NCBI RefSeq assembly: GCF_003425665.1 | Contig: NZ_QQRQ01000008.1 | Coordinates: 1-64,000 of the forward strand | DNA length: 64,000 nt | Direction: 5' to 3' | Source of the DNA: Evtepia gabavorous | Lineage (GTDB): Bacteria > Bacillota > Clostridia > Oscillospirales > Oscillospiraceae | In this document: piece by piece, positions 23,895-32,262 of the stretch | How positions within the stretch are numbered: the stretch's first letter is position 1 | Layout: every line of letters begins with the position of its first letter | Made by a program: the position numbers and the translations under genes | Notes under the pieces: generated by a model | Database searches by the model: none | What the model was told of the DNA's origin: nothing | Seen by the model: only the letters and a program-made list of their open reading frames with translations

Positions 23895-24960
23895 TATTCT
23901 TTTCCAAGCCCAGGAGGAGGCATTCATCCAAGCCTTAGAAGAGGAAATGGCCCGGGAGACTCCGGACCCAAACGCCATCCGGGCCATTCTGGACCAGCTG
24001 GACCGGCAAACGGGCGGGGCAGCCTTTGACCCCGACGCGGGCTGGCGTGAGCTCCAGACCCGCCGGCCGGCCAAACGGCGCCGGCTGGGCCGTTACCCCG
24101 TGGTTTTGGCCGCTGTTCTGGTGTGCCTGGCGGTGGCGGGGACGGCGCTGGCGGTGAATCTGGGGCTCCATGAGAAGCTGGCCGCCTATTTCCATCTTCA
24201 GAGCGGGGAAAGCGCCCTTTTGGAAAGCGCCATTGAGAACCCCGTAACCACCGTTTCCGACCAAGGAATCTCCGTCACGATTCGCCAGACCCTGGCAAAC
24301 AGTTCCGGGCTTTATGTCCTCTATGAGGTGACAACACCGGAGTCAATCGCTTTAGACCCCGAAAAAAATTGGCATATGGAGGGGTTCCTGGACCTGTCTT
24401 CTCTCCCCTTGCAAGCGCCACTTGGCAGCAGTATCTTTGGCAACGATATTGTAGAAGTAACGCCTCATAAAATAACCGCCGTGGCTTACGCCTACACGCC
24501 GGTTGGCACAATGTCTTCGGGGACAGTCCACCTTCGTCTTACGCGCCTTGGATATTGGGAGTTCTCTTCTTCTCCTCAGTTTATCCCCATCGCTGAGGGC
24601 ACCTGGCACCTGACTTGGCATCTGACTCATATTGATCCAAGCATTACAGTAACCCCGCCAGCCCTTCCCCTGCCGGATGGGAGCGGCAACATTGAGAGCA
24701 TTTCCCTATCCCCCTTCTCCTGCGTGGTCATCAGCACCGGTGCGCCGGCCTCTGATTGGCCGGTCTCCCTGGTTCTTCAAAACGGAAGCACGTTGCCCCT
24801 GGATGCCTCCAACGGTCAGTACACCACCGGCAGGCTATCCGCCAGCGGCCAGGAGAATCCGCAATACTACTCGTACTTTCAGTTCCACCCTCTGATCTCC
24901 CCCTCTGATATTACGGCACTGGTAATTGGTGGAACAAGGGTTTCCCTGGGAGCGAGTTAA
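23881..24960 (+). CDS. DUF4179-like anti-sigma/sensor membrane protein
   Basis: A 359-residue single-pass protein: a cytoplasmic N-terminal domain (about 1-70, probably binding the sigma factor), one membrane helix (about 73-92) and a large extracellular beta-rich domain. The start is TTG at 23881 with AAGGAGGG upstream. The layout matches DUF4179 proteins paired with ECF sigma factors. A role as anti-sigma factor is inferred. The region from about 24270 is less GC-rich than the start. Confidence 0.8.
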   Translation: MKKHDILFQAQEEAFIQALEEEMARETPDPNAIRAILDQLDRQTGGAAFDPDAGWRELQTRRPAKRRRLGRYPVVLAAVLVCLAVAGTALAVNLGLHEKLAAYFHLQSGESALLESAIENPVTTVSDQGISVTIRQTLANSSGLYVLYEVTTPESIALDPEKNWHMEGFLDLSSLPLQAPLGSSIFGNDIVEVTPHKITAVAYAYTPVGTMSSGTVHLRLTRLGYWEFSSSPQFIPIAEGTWHLTWHLTHIDPSITVTPPALPLPDGSGNIESISLSPFSCVVISTGAPASDWPVSLVLQNGSTLPLDASNGQYTTGRLSASGQENPQYYSYFQFHPLISPSDITALVIGGTRVSLGAS

Positions 24961-25007
24961 GTAAGCAGCTCTATCGCACACGTTTTACGAAGGGGGGTGA
25001 TGGTTCT

Positions 25008-25076
25008 ATGAAGAAAATTTTGCATGAAAGGAGAGGATTATCCTATTTTCCCCATTTCCCTATCAACAATGTCTAA
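25008..25076 (+). CDS. Possible 22-codon small ORF
   Basis: An ATG at 25008 has a long ribosome site (AAGGGGGGTGATGG) about 6 bases upstream and opens a 22-codon frame (MKKILHERRGLSYF...). It sits between the DUF4179 gene and the secreted protein gene. It may be a remnant of a third gene or a leader peptide. Confidence 0.3.
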   Translation: MKKILHERRGLSYFPHFPINNV

Positions 25077-25090
25077 ATTTGGAGGTAATC

Positions 25091-25846
25091 ATGCGTTTTC
25101 TGAAAAATTCATTTGCAGCTGTCCTGATAATTTGCACACTCGCCTCTTGCTCTATCGCTTTTGCCGCCACACCATCCTCTGAGAATTCCCTCGGCATGAG
25201 TCCCCAAGCCCAAGAAAACTTTAGCAAAGCGCCCTATAAAGTACAGGAAGAAATCCTCTCTTCTCCGGAATTGTCCGCAGCTGCCCCATATGCCTATATG
25301 GACCTCTATTCAGCTCCAGAATCCTTACAGCATGATATCTTAGCCGCCAGGGATCTTATCATCCATAGTCAGTCTTGGACCACAGATCCCAATGACTACA
25401 CTGTCTATCCAGATGGTTCAATCGAACATGATCCTCTCTTCTCTGATCTGTTCCCAGGGTGGGATCTCCCCACGCTTGAGAATTCCATCCTTGAAACCCC
25501 CTCTTTCTCCATCTCCCAGCCACTGGCATTGACAAAGGCCATTGCACCGTCCGTTGCAAAAATTCCAAATTACTACATTCCTAAGTATAACGCTTCCCGC
25601 CCCACACCGGTAATGATTAAGCTTCGGTCTACCACAGTCGAAACATTCGCTGTGATTGTTGACTCTCTTCCCGGGGCAACATGCAACATAGGAATTGCCA
25701 ATGCAAATGGTGTCGAGCTAAAGAACAAACTACGGGTCCCTGTCCATGGTGAGTGCCATATTTTCCCTGACAAGGGTCAGTATTATTCTGCCCGCGTTAG
25801 TACCTATGACAAGCCCGGGTCTGGTTCTTTCCGAGTTCTCTATTAA
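25091..25846 (+). CDS. Secreted protein of unknown function
   Basis: A 251-residue protein with a signal peptide (about 1-26; LASCSIAFAATP). The Cys in LASCS could also be a lipobox. The mature part has no recognised domain; it contains two Cys and a beta-rich C-terminal third. I chose ATG at 25091 with GGAGG 5 bases upstream. It follows the sigma/DUF4179 pair and is likely controlled by it. Its base composition is lower in GC than the host average. Confidence 0.65.
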   Translation: MRFLKNSFAAVLIICTLASCSIAFAATPSSENSLGMSPQAQENFSKAPYKVQEEILSSPELSAAAPYAYMDLYSAPESLQHDILAARDLIIHSQSWTTDPNDYTVYPDGSIEHDPLFSDLFPGWDLPTLENSILETPSFSISQPLALTKAIAPSVAKIPNYYIPKYNASRPTPVMIKLRSTTVETFAVIVDSLPGATCNIGIANANGVELKNKLRVPVHGECHIFPDKGQYYSARVSTYDKPGSGSFRVLY

Positions 25847-25860
25847 AAACTTCTTTCAAA

Positions 25861-25901
25861 ACAACCGGATGCGCTACTCTTGTAGCGCATCCGGTTGTTT
25901 T
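25861..25901 (+). terminator. Bidirectional terminator
   Basis: ACAACCGGATGCGCTAC and its exact complement (25882-25898) form a perfect 17-bp stem with loop TCTT, followed by TTT. It ends the secreted protein gene and also lies after the convergent HAD gene. Confidence 0.9.
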
Positions 25902-25932
25902 ACATGATAACAGAGCCCCCATTCCCTGTTCC

Positions 25933-26628
25933 TCAGCATTTCCCCGCCACAATCTCCCGCACCTGGTTCAAATTGCGGACCTCATACCGGATCACAGGGC
26001 GGTCCGGGCGGGGCAGGCCCTTGGGGTTGTACCAGCAGCAGGGGATACCCGCCCGGCTGCCGCCCTCCATGTCGCTGGTCAGGGAGTCCCCGATGAGGAG
26101 CAGTTCCTCCCGGTCATAGGGGCCGATGGCCTCCAGCACCGGGCGGAAAAAGTCCAGGCTGGGCTTCTCCGCCCCCACCACCTCCGAGATAAACACCCCG
26201 TCAAAGAGGTCCCCCAGGCCGGAGCGGGCCAGCTTCCGCTCCTGGGCTGTGCGGGTGCCGTTGGTAACCGCGTACTGCTTGACCCGGCCCCGCAGGTCCC
26301 GCACCAGGTCATAGCTCTGGTCCAGGAAGACCACCGTGTCCCCCAGGTGACACTGGTAGGCGGCGTTGACCTGGTCGTAGTCGGTGCAGGCAATGCCCTC
26401 CCGCTGGAAAAACTCCTGAAACCGGCCGGGAAGCAGCTGGGCTTTGGTAATCTCTCCCCGCTCCAGCCGGCGCCAGTAGCTGGCGTTCAGGGCGGCGTAC
26501 CGTTCCACCCGATCCTCGGGGCAGGGGCCCAGGCGGAACTGGGCGAAGGTCTCCTGCAGGGCCCGGCGCTCCGCCGCCGGGAAGTCCAGCAGGGTGTTAT
26601 CCACATCCCACAACAAGACACGAATCAT
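25933..26628 (-). CDS. HAD hydrolase, YjjG-type nucleotidase
   Basis: A 231-residue HAD-superfamily phosphatase. Motif I WDVDNTLLDF, motif II VTNGT, and motif III/IV K in GAEKPSLDFF plus IGDSLTSDMEGG are present. Size and the DVDNTLLDF and GDSLTSD signatures match the YjjG (TIGR02254) pyrimidine 5'-nucleotidase group, which clears non-canonical nucleotides. I chose ATG at 26628 with GGAGAAGGAGG. The gene stands alone. Confidence 0.88.
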   Translation of the reverse strand: MIRVLLWDVDNTLLDFPAAERRALQETFAQFRLGPCPEDRVERYAALNASYWRRLERGEITKAQLLPGRFQEFFQREGIACTDYDQVNAAYQCHLGDTVVFLDQSYDLVRDLRGRVKQYAVTNGTRTAQERKLARSGLGDLFDGVFISEVVGAEKPSLDFFRPVLEAIGPYDREELLLIGDSLTSDMEGGSRAGIPCCWYNPKGLPRPDRPVIRYEVRNLNQVREIVAGKC

Positions 26629-26731
26629 AAGGGGCCTCCTTCTCCACATCTCTCCCGAGACACCGCCCCGGAAGGTTTTAATGGATGCTATCTTACACCC
26701 GATTCGACCCAAAGCGCAACCCTTTTCCCAC

Positions 26732-26768
26732 AAAAAAGCCCGGCCGCAGGGAATCCCCGCGGCCGGGC
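26732..26768 (-). terminator. Terminator of spoIID operon
   Basis: GCCCGGCCGC (26738-26747) pairs with GCGGCCGGGC (26759-26768); the minus-strand tail is T6. Confidence 0.88.
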
Positions 26769-26781
26769 GCCTGGTTTGGCT

Positions 26782-27768
26782 CTATTGGGGGAGATACTCC
26801 GCCGGGCACTCCTCCACCGTCACGCCGGTGTAGTAGTGCTGGAGAATCTCCACATAGCCCTTCCCCTCCTCGGCCATGGCGTCGGCGCCGTACTGGCTCA
26901 TCCCCACGCCGTGGCCAAAGCCGGTGACGGAAAAGGTAAAGGTATCCCCGGACAGAGACACGTCAAAGGACGCCGAGCGCAGGGAGAAGATCTGCCGGGC
27001 CTGGGCCCCGGAGACGGTCACCCCGCCGATGGTGATGGCGTGGACGCTCCCGCTCTGGGTGCGCTCGATGGTCCCCACCCAGCTGGCGGGGTCGCCCTCC
27101 AGGCTGGCCGTGGGCTGGGCTTTCAGGAAGGCGTCCTTGAATTCCTGGGTGGTGAGGGTCACTTGGCTCTCATAGTTGGGCACGCCCTCCCCCTCGGGGG
27201 AGTCCACACTCTGGAGATAGGGCACGCTGTTGCCCCAGACCTCCACCGCGTCCTGGGTGGCCGCGCTGGAGGAGGAGTGGAAGACCGCGTCGATGAGCTG
27301 CCCCTGGTAGAGAATGACCTGGTTGCCCGTCTCCGCCACGGCGGTGGTGATTTTATTGGTGTACTCCGCCGCCTTGTCCCCCCAGTTGCCCTGGGCCTTG
27401 TCCCGGGCAATCCAGGCCTGGCAGCAGGCATAGTCGGTGCACAGATCCGCGTCGGGATGGTTGAAGGAAGGGCCCTTGTTCAGGGCATAGGTACGGGCGG
27501 CCACCGCCTGGGCCTTCAGGGCCTCCTGGGAGAAGGAGGCGGGCATCTCCGCCGCCACAACCCCCCATAAGTACTGGTTTAAGTCCATCTCCGTCACCTG
27601 ACCATCGCTCCCCTTCACCCGGAGGGTGTGGCCGCTGTCGGGGAGGGCAGCCTCCTCCTGGGCCGTGGGCTGGGGGTCCTGGCCGGTGTCCTGGGCCTGC
27701 CGCACCACAAAGGGCAGGGCGAACAGAACCACCACCAGGATGAGGGCAACCCCAATGATCTTTTTCAT
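26782..27768 (-). CDS. spoIID: SpoIID/LytB-domain protein
   Basis: A 328-residue membrane-anchored protein: one N-terminal helix (about 4-20), then the SpoIID domain with VVAAEMPASFSQEALKAQAVAARTYAL (the catalytic Glu region), CTDYACCQAW and GFGHGVGMSQYGA. SpoIID is a peptidoglycan lytic transglycosylase that drives engulfment during sporulation, so this indicates a spore-forming lineage. I chose ATG at 27768 with GGAGGAG. It follows a polysaccharide deacetylase gene by 37 bases, another cell-wall enzyme. Confidence 0.92.
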   Translation of the reverse strand: MKKIIGVALILVVVLFALPFVVRQAQDTGQDPQPTAQEEAALPDSGHTLRVKGSDGQVTEMDLNQYLWGVVAAEMPASFSQEALKAQAVAARTYALNKGPSFNHPDADLCTDYACCQAWIARDKAQGNWGDKAAEYTNKITTAVAETGNQVILYQGQLIDAVFHSSSSAATQDAVEVWGNSVPYLQSVDSPEGEGVPNYESQVTLTTQEFKDAFLKAQPTASLEGDPASWVGTIERTQSGSVHAITIGGVTVSGAQARQIFSLRSASFDVSLSGDTFTFSVTGFGHGVGMSQYGADAMAEEGKGYVEILQHYYTGVTVEECPAEYLPQ

Positions 27769-27805
27769 CTGCCATCTCCTCCTTCCAGAGCTTACACGGA
27801 TGGAA

Positions 27806-28552
27806 TCAGGTCTTGGGGGGCAGACTGAGATAGACCCCGCCCTCCTGGGGAACCTCCCCCCGCAGGGCAAACAGTTCCTCCACCGTGACAAAATAGTACC
27901 CCTGGGCCATCAGCCGGTCCACACAGGCCAGGGCCGCTGTGACAGAGGTCTCAAAAATATCGTGCATCAGGATGATGTCTCCGTCCTCCGCCTGCTGGGT
28001 AACGGTCTGGACAATCCGCTCCACATTCTGGTCCTTCCAGTCCTCGGTGTCCACCGACCAGCAGACAATGGGCGTCTTGGCCCATTGCTTCAGGGTCTCA
28101 TCCACAAAGCCGTAGGGCGGCCGGAGCATCAGCTCCTCCGGGCCCACCACCGCCTGGATGGTCTGCTGGGTTTTGCCCAGCTGGGCCGCAATCTCCTCCC
28201 GGGTCATCCCCTGCAGGGACACATGGTGCCAGGTGTGCAGGCCAATCTGATGGCCCTCATCCGCCATCCGGCGGACGGTGTCCTGGTGGTCGGCCACCTG
28301 CTCTCCCACCAGGAAAAAGGTGGCCTTGACCCCCCGCTGGGCCAGGCCGTCCAGCAGGGCCTCCGTGGTCTTGGGCCAGGGGCCGTCGTCAAAGGTCAGG
28401 GCCAGATATCCCTTGGGCGGCAGAGCCGCCGCCGTCTGTCCGGCCGGCAGGGCCGGCACGTCCGGCAAAGAGACAAACCACGCGGACACCGCCAGACCAA
28501 GGGCCAGAGCCCAGGCGCCCCACAAAATACGCCGCCGTTTTTTCCAATCCAC
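27806..28552 (-). CDS. Polysaccharide deacetylase (NodB domain)
   Basis: A 248-residue carbohydrate esterase family 4 protein. An N-terminal anchor (about 8-28) precedes the NodB domain with metal motif TFDDGPWP, HTWHH, RPPYG, DTEDW and ILMHD, so catalytic residues appear complete. I chose GTG at 28552, preceded by GAGGGGG; the earlier ATG at 28657 lacks one. Probably acts on peptidoglycan (PdaA/PdaB-like) in sporulation or envelope remodelling. It precedes spoIID. Confidence 0.88.
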   Translation of the reverse strand: MDWKKRRRILWGAWALALGLAVSAWFVSLPDVPALPAGQTAAALPPKGYLALTFDDGPWPKTTEALLDGLAQRGVKATFFLVGEQVADHQDTVRRMADEGHQIGLHTWHHVSLQGMTREEIAAQLGKTQQTIQAVVGPEELMLRPPYGFVDETLKQWAKTPIVCWSVDTEDWKDQNVERIVQTVTQQAEDGDIILMHDIFETSVTAALACVDRLMAQGYYFVTVEELFALRGEVPQEGGVYLSLPPKT

Positions 28553-28776
28553 AGAATCCCCCTCTTTCCCACGGTCGCATACCCAAAGGATACCCTGGCG
28601 TGGGGGAAACTTTCCCGGAACTTCCTGACAAAAAGGGGCGCCCGGCGGCGGGCCCACGGGAAGTCCTTTCAGTATAGCCTGTGATCCCGGCCCCCGTCAA
28701 GGCAAAACATAGGAAAGTTTTCTCCCTTTCCCATGGTTTCTGTCCCCGGGGCCACAGGGCGGCCCCGGGCAAATCA

Positions 28777-28808
28777 AATCGCCGTGGTTGTTTCCAACCA
28801 CGGCGATT
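28777..28808 (-). terminator. Terminator of second two-component operon
   Basis: AATCGCCGTGGTTG and CAACCACGGCGATT form a perfect 14-bp stem with a 4-base loop, followed on minus by TTTGATTTG. It lies 32 bases after the kinase stop. Confidence 0.75.
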
Positions 28809-28840
28809 CTCTCTTGAACAGCTGCTTTTGCCGTACTTGT

Positions 28841-30871
28841 TCAGGGGATGCGGGGGAAGGTGAGGGCCGCCTTGAACAGGTCCCCGTCGATGGTCAGGGA
28901 GAAGGTCCCGTGCTGCAGCTGGGTCAGGCTCCGGGCGATGGACAGGCCCAGGCCGCTGCCCTCGGTGTTCCGGGACGCATCCCCCCGGACAAACCGCTCC
29001 ATCAGCTCGTCGGCGGAGATATTCAGCGGGGTGGCGGAGATGTTGCGGAAGGTGATGGTCACCTGGTTCTCTCCCGCCTCACAGGTGAGGTAGACCCGGG
29101 TCCCCGGCTGGGCGTACTTGTGAATGTTGCTCAGCAGGTTCTCAAACACCCGCCACAGCAGCCGCCCGTCGGCGGAAATGGCCGGGTTCTCCGGGGCGGG
29201 GGTGAGGATCAGGTCCATCCCCTTGGCCGCCAATTTTTCCTGGTATTCCCCGGCGCTCTGGGTGAGCAGGACATTGACATCGGTGCGCTGGAAGTCCACC
29301 GTCAGGTTCCCCGTGGAGGCTTTGGAGGCCTCCACCAGGTCCTCGGTGAGCTTTTTCAGCCGGGCGGACTGGCGGTCCAGAACCTCCAGGTATTCCCGGG
29401 CCTGGTCGTTGGGCATCGCCTGCTTTTTCAGCAGGTCCACATAGCTGACGATGGAGGTCAGGGGGGTTTTGATGTCGTGGGAGACGTTGGTGATGAGCTC
29501 GGTCTTCATCCGCTCCGACTTCATCTGCTCCTCCACCGCGTGCTGGATGCCCTGGCGGATGTTGTTCAGGTTTTCCCCGTGCTCCCGGAAGGGCCCCCGC
29601 AGGTGCTCTGTGGACACTTTGTAGTCCAGATGGCCGGCGGCCAGCTGGCGGCCCCCCGCCTGGAGGGTCCGCATGGAGAGGACCACGAAGAGCACCAGTC
29701 CCCCCTCCAGCACCTTCAGCAGCAGCCAGAGCACCACCCAGCCGCCGCCGTAATAGCAGCCCATCAGGCACAGGCCCTCCAGGAAGCACAGCAGGAGGAA
29801 GCCCAGACCGGCGGCCCAGAACAGGGGCAGCTTTCCCAGCAGCTCCCCCGTCCGCCGCCCCAAGGCCTTGCCCCAGCGGCGGACCGGCCGGATCAGGCGG
29901 GGGAAGAACAGGTTCTCCCTCCCAATTCCCCCTCGCCGCCGGCGGACCAGGGAGAGGGCCATGGCCAGCACAACCCCCATCAGCACCATGGTCAGTACCG
30001 TGGGCCCAAAGGCCACCAGGGAGGTGCCCCAGCCGCTGGAGCAGACCACCGGCAGAAGCCCAAACAGCAGAACTGCCGCCCCCGCCGCGATCAGCAGGTC
30101 CGTGGGGATGGCCCGGTCCATCCAGCGGAGGGAAACCTCCTCCGAGCCCTCCTGGCGCAGCCCCGCCGACCAGAGCAGGAATCCCAAGCTGAGCAGGCCC
30201 AGCACCAGGCCCAGGATGGCCCCCGCCAAAAATTCATACCGGTAGAAGCCCATATTCTCCGCGTATTGGATGCCCTGATAGACCTGTCCGGTGGGGGAGA
30301 GCTCCGACCGGAGAAAGCCCGTCAAAACCACCGTCTCTTTGCCCACCGTGCGGGCAACATCCGCGGTGAGGCGGTATCCTTCCTCATCTTCTACCAAAGA
30401 CACATTTTGAAGCTCCTCATATGTGCTGCCCAACTGGTCCAAGGCAAGGTCCCGGGCCTCATAGGAGTCGTAATACTGGTCAATATGACTCCATTGGACC
30501 GTGCCCCCCACCTGCATGGACCAGGAGGTTTTCTCCCGGTAGTCGCCCAGGGTGTCGCTGGCCAGAAGGGTGTTTCCCTCCAGGTCCTTGATGGTAAAGA
30601 AGAAGTTCTCATCCTCCACATATCTCTTGACATCCAGGCTCTGGTCCCCGTCCCGATAGCTCCGGTAGCCATCGGCCAGCTGATTGGTCAGGTTTTCCAC
30701 CCAGACGGCTTCCTCCTCCTCCACCAGCTGCCGGGTGCCCTCCCACTGATAGCCACCGTGGTATGCCAGCCACCGCACGTTTCCCAAGCAGATCACACTC
30801 ACAGTCATGGCCAGCACGAACAGCCCGCAGGCAAGCCCCTTGGCCCAGGGTTTCGTACGGTATTTTTTCAT
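28841..30871 (-). CDS. Large multi-pass sensor histidine kinase
   Basis: A 676-residue kinase. One N-terminal helix (about 12-32), an extracellular domain (about 35-210), then four or more further helices (about 213-400), HAMP-like segment, H-box NVSHDIKTPLTS with His465, and ATPase motifs (NLLSNIHKYA, GSGLGLS). It overlaps its response regulator by 4 bases (ATGA) behind GAAGGGGG. The multi-helix middle region is reminiscent of kinases that sense antimicrobial peptides or membrane stress. The ligand is unknown. Confidence 0.93.
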   Translation of the reverse strand: MKKYRTKPWAKGLACGLFVLAMTVSVICLGNVRWLAYHGGYQWEGTRQLVEEEEAVWVENLTNQLADGYRSYRDGDQSLDVKRYVEDENFFFTIKDLEGNTLLASDTLGDYREKTSWSMQVGGTVQWSHIDQYYDSYEARDLALDQLGSTYEELQNVSLVEDEEGYRLTADVARTVGKETVVLTGFLRSELSPTGQVYQGIQYAENMGFYRYEFLAGAILGLVLGLLSLGFLLWSAGLRQEGSEEVSLRWMDRAIPTDLLIAAGAAVLLFGLLPVVCSSGWGTSLVAFGPTVLTMVLMGVVLAMALSLVRRRRGGIGRENLFFPRLIRPVRRWGKALGRRTGELLGKLPLFWAAGLGFLLLCFLEGLCLMGCYYGGGWVVLWLLLKVLEGGLVLFVVLSMRTLQAGGRQLAAGHLDYKVSTEHLRGPFREHGENLNNIRQGIQHAVEEQMKSERMKTELITNVSHDIKTPLTSIVSYVDLLKKQAMPNDQAREYLEVLDRQSARLKKLTEDLVEASKASTGNLTVDFQRTDVNVLLTQSAGEYQEKLAAKGMDLILTPAPENPAISADGRLLWRVFENLLSNIHKYAQPGTRVYLTCEAGENQVTITFRNISATPLNISADELMERFVRGDASRNTEGSGLGLSIARSLTQLQHGTFSLTIDGDLFKAALTFPRIP

Positions 30872-31563
30872 AGTTTGCCCCCTTCCATCTTGTACCCCTG
30901 TCCCCAGACCACCTTGATGTACCGGGGGTCCGAGGGGTTGATCTCCAGTTTTTCCCGAAGATGACGGATATGGACGGCCACCGCGTTCTCCACCCCGAAG
31001 GGCTCCTCCCCCCACACGGTCCGGTAGATCCGCTTGGGGGAGAAGACGGTGCCGGGGTTCTGCATGAGCAGCCGGAGGATCTCATACTCCCGAGGGGTGA
31101 GGGAAACCGGCTCCCCATCCAGGGTGACCTCCTTGGTCCGGTCGTCCAGGGCCACCCCGCCCAGACGCAGGGCCGTGGGCCGCACCGTGCCACCCCCCAG
31201 CTGGAGATAGCGGCGCAGCTGGGACTTCACCCGGGCCAGAACCTCCACCGGGTTAAAAGGCTTTGTAACATAGTCGTCCGCCCCCACATTCAGGCCCAGA
31301 ATCTTGTCCGTGTCCTCAGACTTGGCGGTGAGCAGGATCACCGGCACATTGGACTTCTCCCGCAGCCGGGTCATGGTGGCAATGCCGTCCAGCTGGGGCA
31401 TCATAATGTCCAGCAGGACCAGGTGAATGTCCTCCTTCTCCAGCAGGGCCAGGGCTTCGGTGCCGTCATAGGCGGGGAAGACCTGGTAGCCGCTGGTGGT
31501 GAGGTAGATGGTCAGTGCGGACACAATGTCCTTTTCGTCGTCACAGACTAAGATGTTGTACAT
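30868..31563 (-). CDS. OmpR/VanR-type response regulator
   Basis: A 231-residue regulator: receiver with acidic pair (DDE at 8-10), D52 in LVLLDIMMPQLDG, K in VTKPFNPVEVL; then an OmpR winged helix (LTPREYEILRLLMQN ... VAVHIRHLREKLE). It resembles VanR/VncR regulators that pair with multi-helix kinases. Strong promoter and repeated TTAAG boxes lie upstream at 31584-31640. Confidence 0.94.
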   Translation of the reverse strand: MYNILVCDDEKDIVSALTIYLTTSGYQVFPAYDGTEALALLEKEDIHLVLLDIMMPQLDGIATMTRLREKSNVPVILLTAKSEDTDKILGLNVGADDYVTKPFNPVEVLARVKSQLRRYLQLGGGTVRPTALRLGGVALDDRTKEVTLDGEPVSLTPREYEILRLLMQNPGTVFSPKRIYRTVWGEEPFGVENAVAVHIRHLREKLEINPSDPRYIKVVWGQGYKMEGGKL

Positions 31564-31583
31564 ACCCGTCGCCTCCTGAGAGT

Positions 31584-31640
31584 ATCATAGAGAAAGAAGC
31601 CTTAAGAAACAAGGAGGGGAATGTTTAAGATTTTCTTAAG
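31584..31640 (-). promoter_or_regulatory. Promoter and autoregulatory direct repeats of the response regulator
   Basis: On minus, TTGTTT (31607-31612) and TATGAT (31584-31589) are 17 bases apart. Upstream, CTTAAG at 31635-31640 and CTTAAA at 31624-31629 are spaced 11 bases, and another CTTAAG lies at 31601-31606 within the promoter spacer. An 11-base period of direct repeats is typical for OmpR-family binding. Confidence 0.55.
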
Positions 31641-31650
31641 CTGTTCCCAT

Positions 31651-31670
31651 AAAAAAACCTCCCCGGAGGG
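31651..31670 (-). terminator. Weak terminator-like hairpin
   Basis: A CCTC...GAGG hairpin is followed on minus by T7, just upstream of the response-regulator promoter. It would stop transcripts that cross the repeat from the aminotransferase. Confidence 0.4.
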
Positions 31671-31720
31671 AGAGTGGGGGGATGCCCGCCGGGCAGGGGG
31701 GTGGGGGGCTTTTTCCATTG

Positions 31721-32241
31721 CCGTTGGAACGGGCGGGGAACTTGGCCCTCCCGGGCGGGGCCCTATTTCTTTGGAGAAATAGGGGAAAGAACACCAAGGG
31801 GAAGGAGGTTCCTTCCCCTTGGAACCCCATTCTCTGGTGGGAAAAACGGGGGAAGGTGGTTGGTCAGATTGGAGCCTGGCCTGCGGCCTCCAGGACCAAC
31901 GCCTCATGGCCCGCCCACCGGCTCGGGCGGGCGGGAGAAGTGGTTTGTTGACGGGAGGAAAAAGTGGGAAATCGAAAGGGTTTTCTCTCCCTTCTCCCAA
32001 AGGGCACCTGCCCACGCCCCCAGCCCGCCCAGCCGGTGGACGGGCCGTTACCAGCGTTCCAATGAGAGGGCCGCAGGCCAGGTAACAAGTGAGAAGTACA
32101 GCCTCCCCCTCCACAACCCCACCAGAGAAGGGGGTCCCGGGGGAGGAACCTCCTCCCCCGGGGGTTCTTTCCCCCATTTCTTCCCAAGAAATGGGGCCCC
32201 GGCTGGGCAAGCCAAAGTTCCTGCCCGTTCCAACGGCGTGG
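31721..32241 (+). repeat. Structured palindromic repeat, copy 1
   Basis: About 520 bases, GC-rich, no credible gene. It starts CCGTTGGAACGGGC and ends GCCCGTTCCAACGG. Each half carries, in mirrored order, a CCCTATTTCT or CCCCATTTCTT hairpin, a 12-bp hairpin (31794-31822 and 32136-32162), and a GCCCGCCC/GGGCGGGC hairpin. CCTGGCCTGCGGCC (31875-31888) is the exact complement of 32069-32082, so the whole element can fold on itself. Its middle (GGGAGAAGTGGTTT...) is not symmetric, which gives it an orientation. It is co-linear with copy 2 read on minus. It lies 21 bases after the aminotransferase stop, antisense to it. Confidence 0.85.
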
Positions 32242-32262
32242 AGAGAAAACCCACAACGCCTC

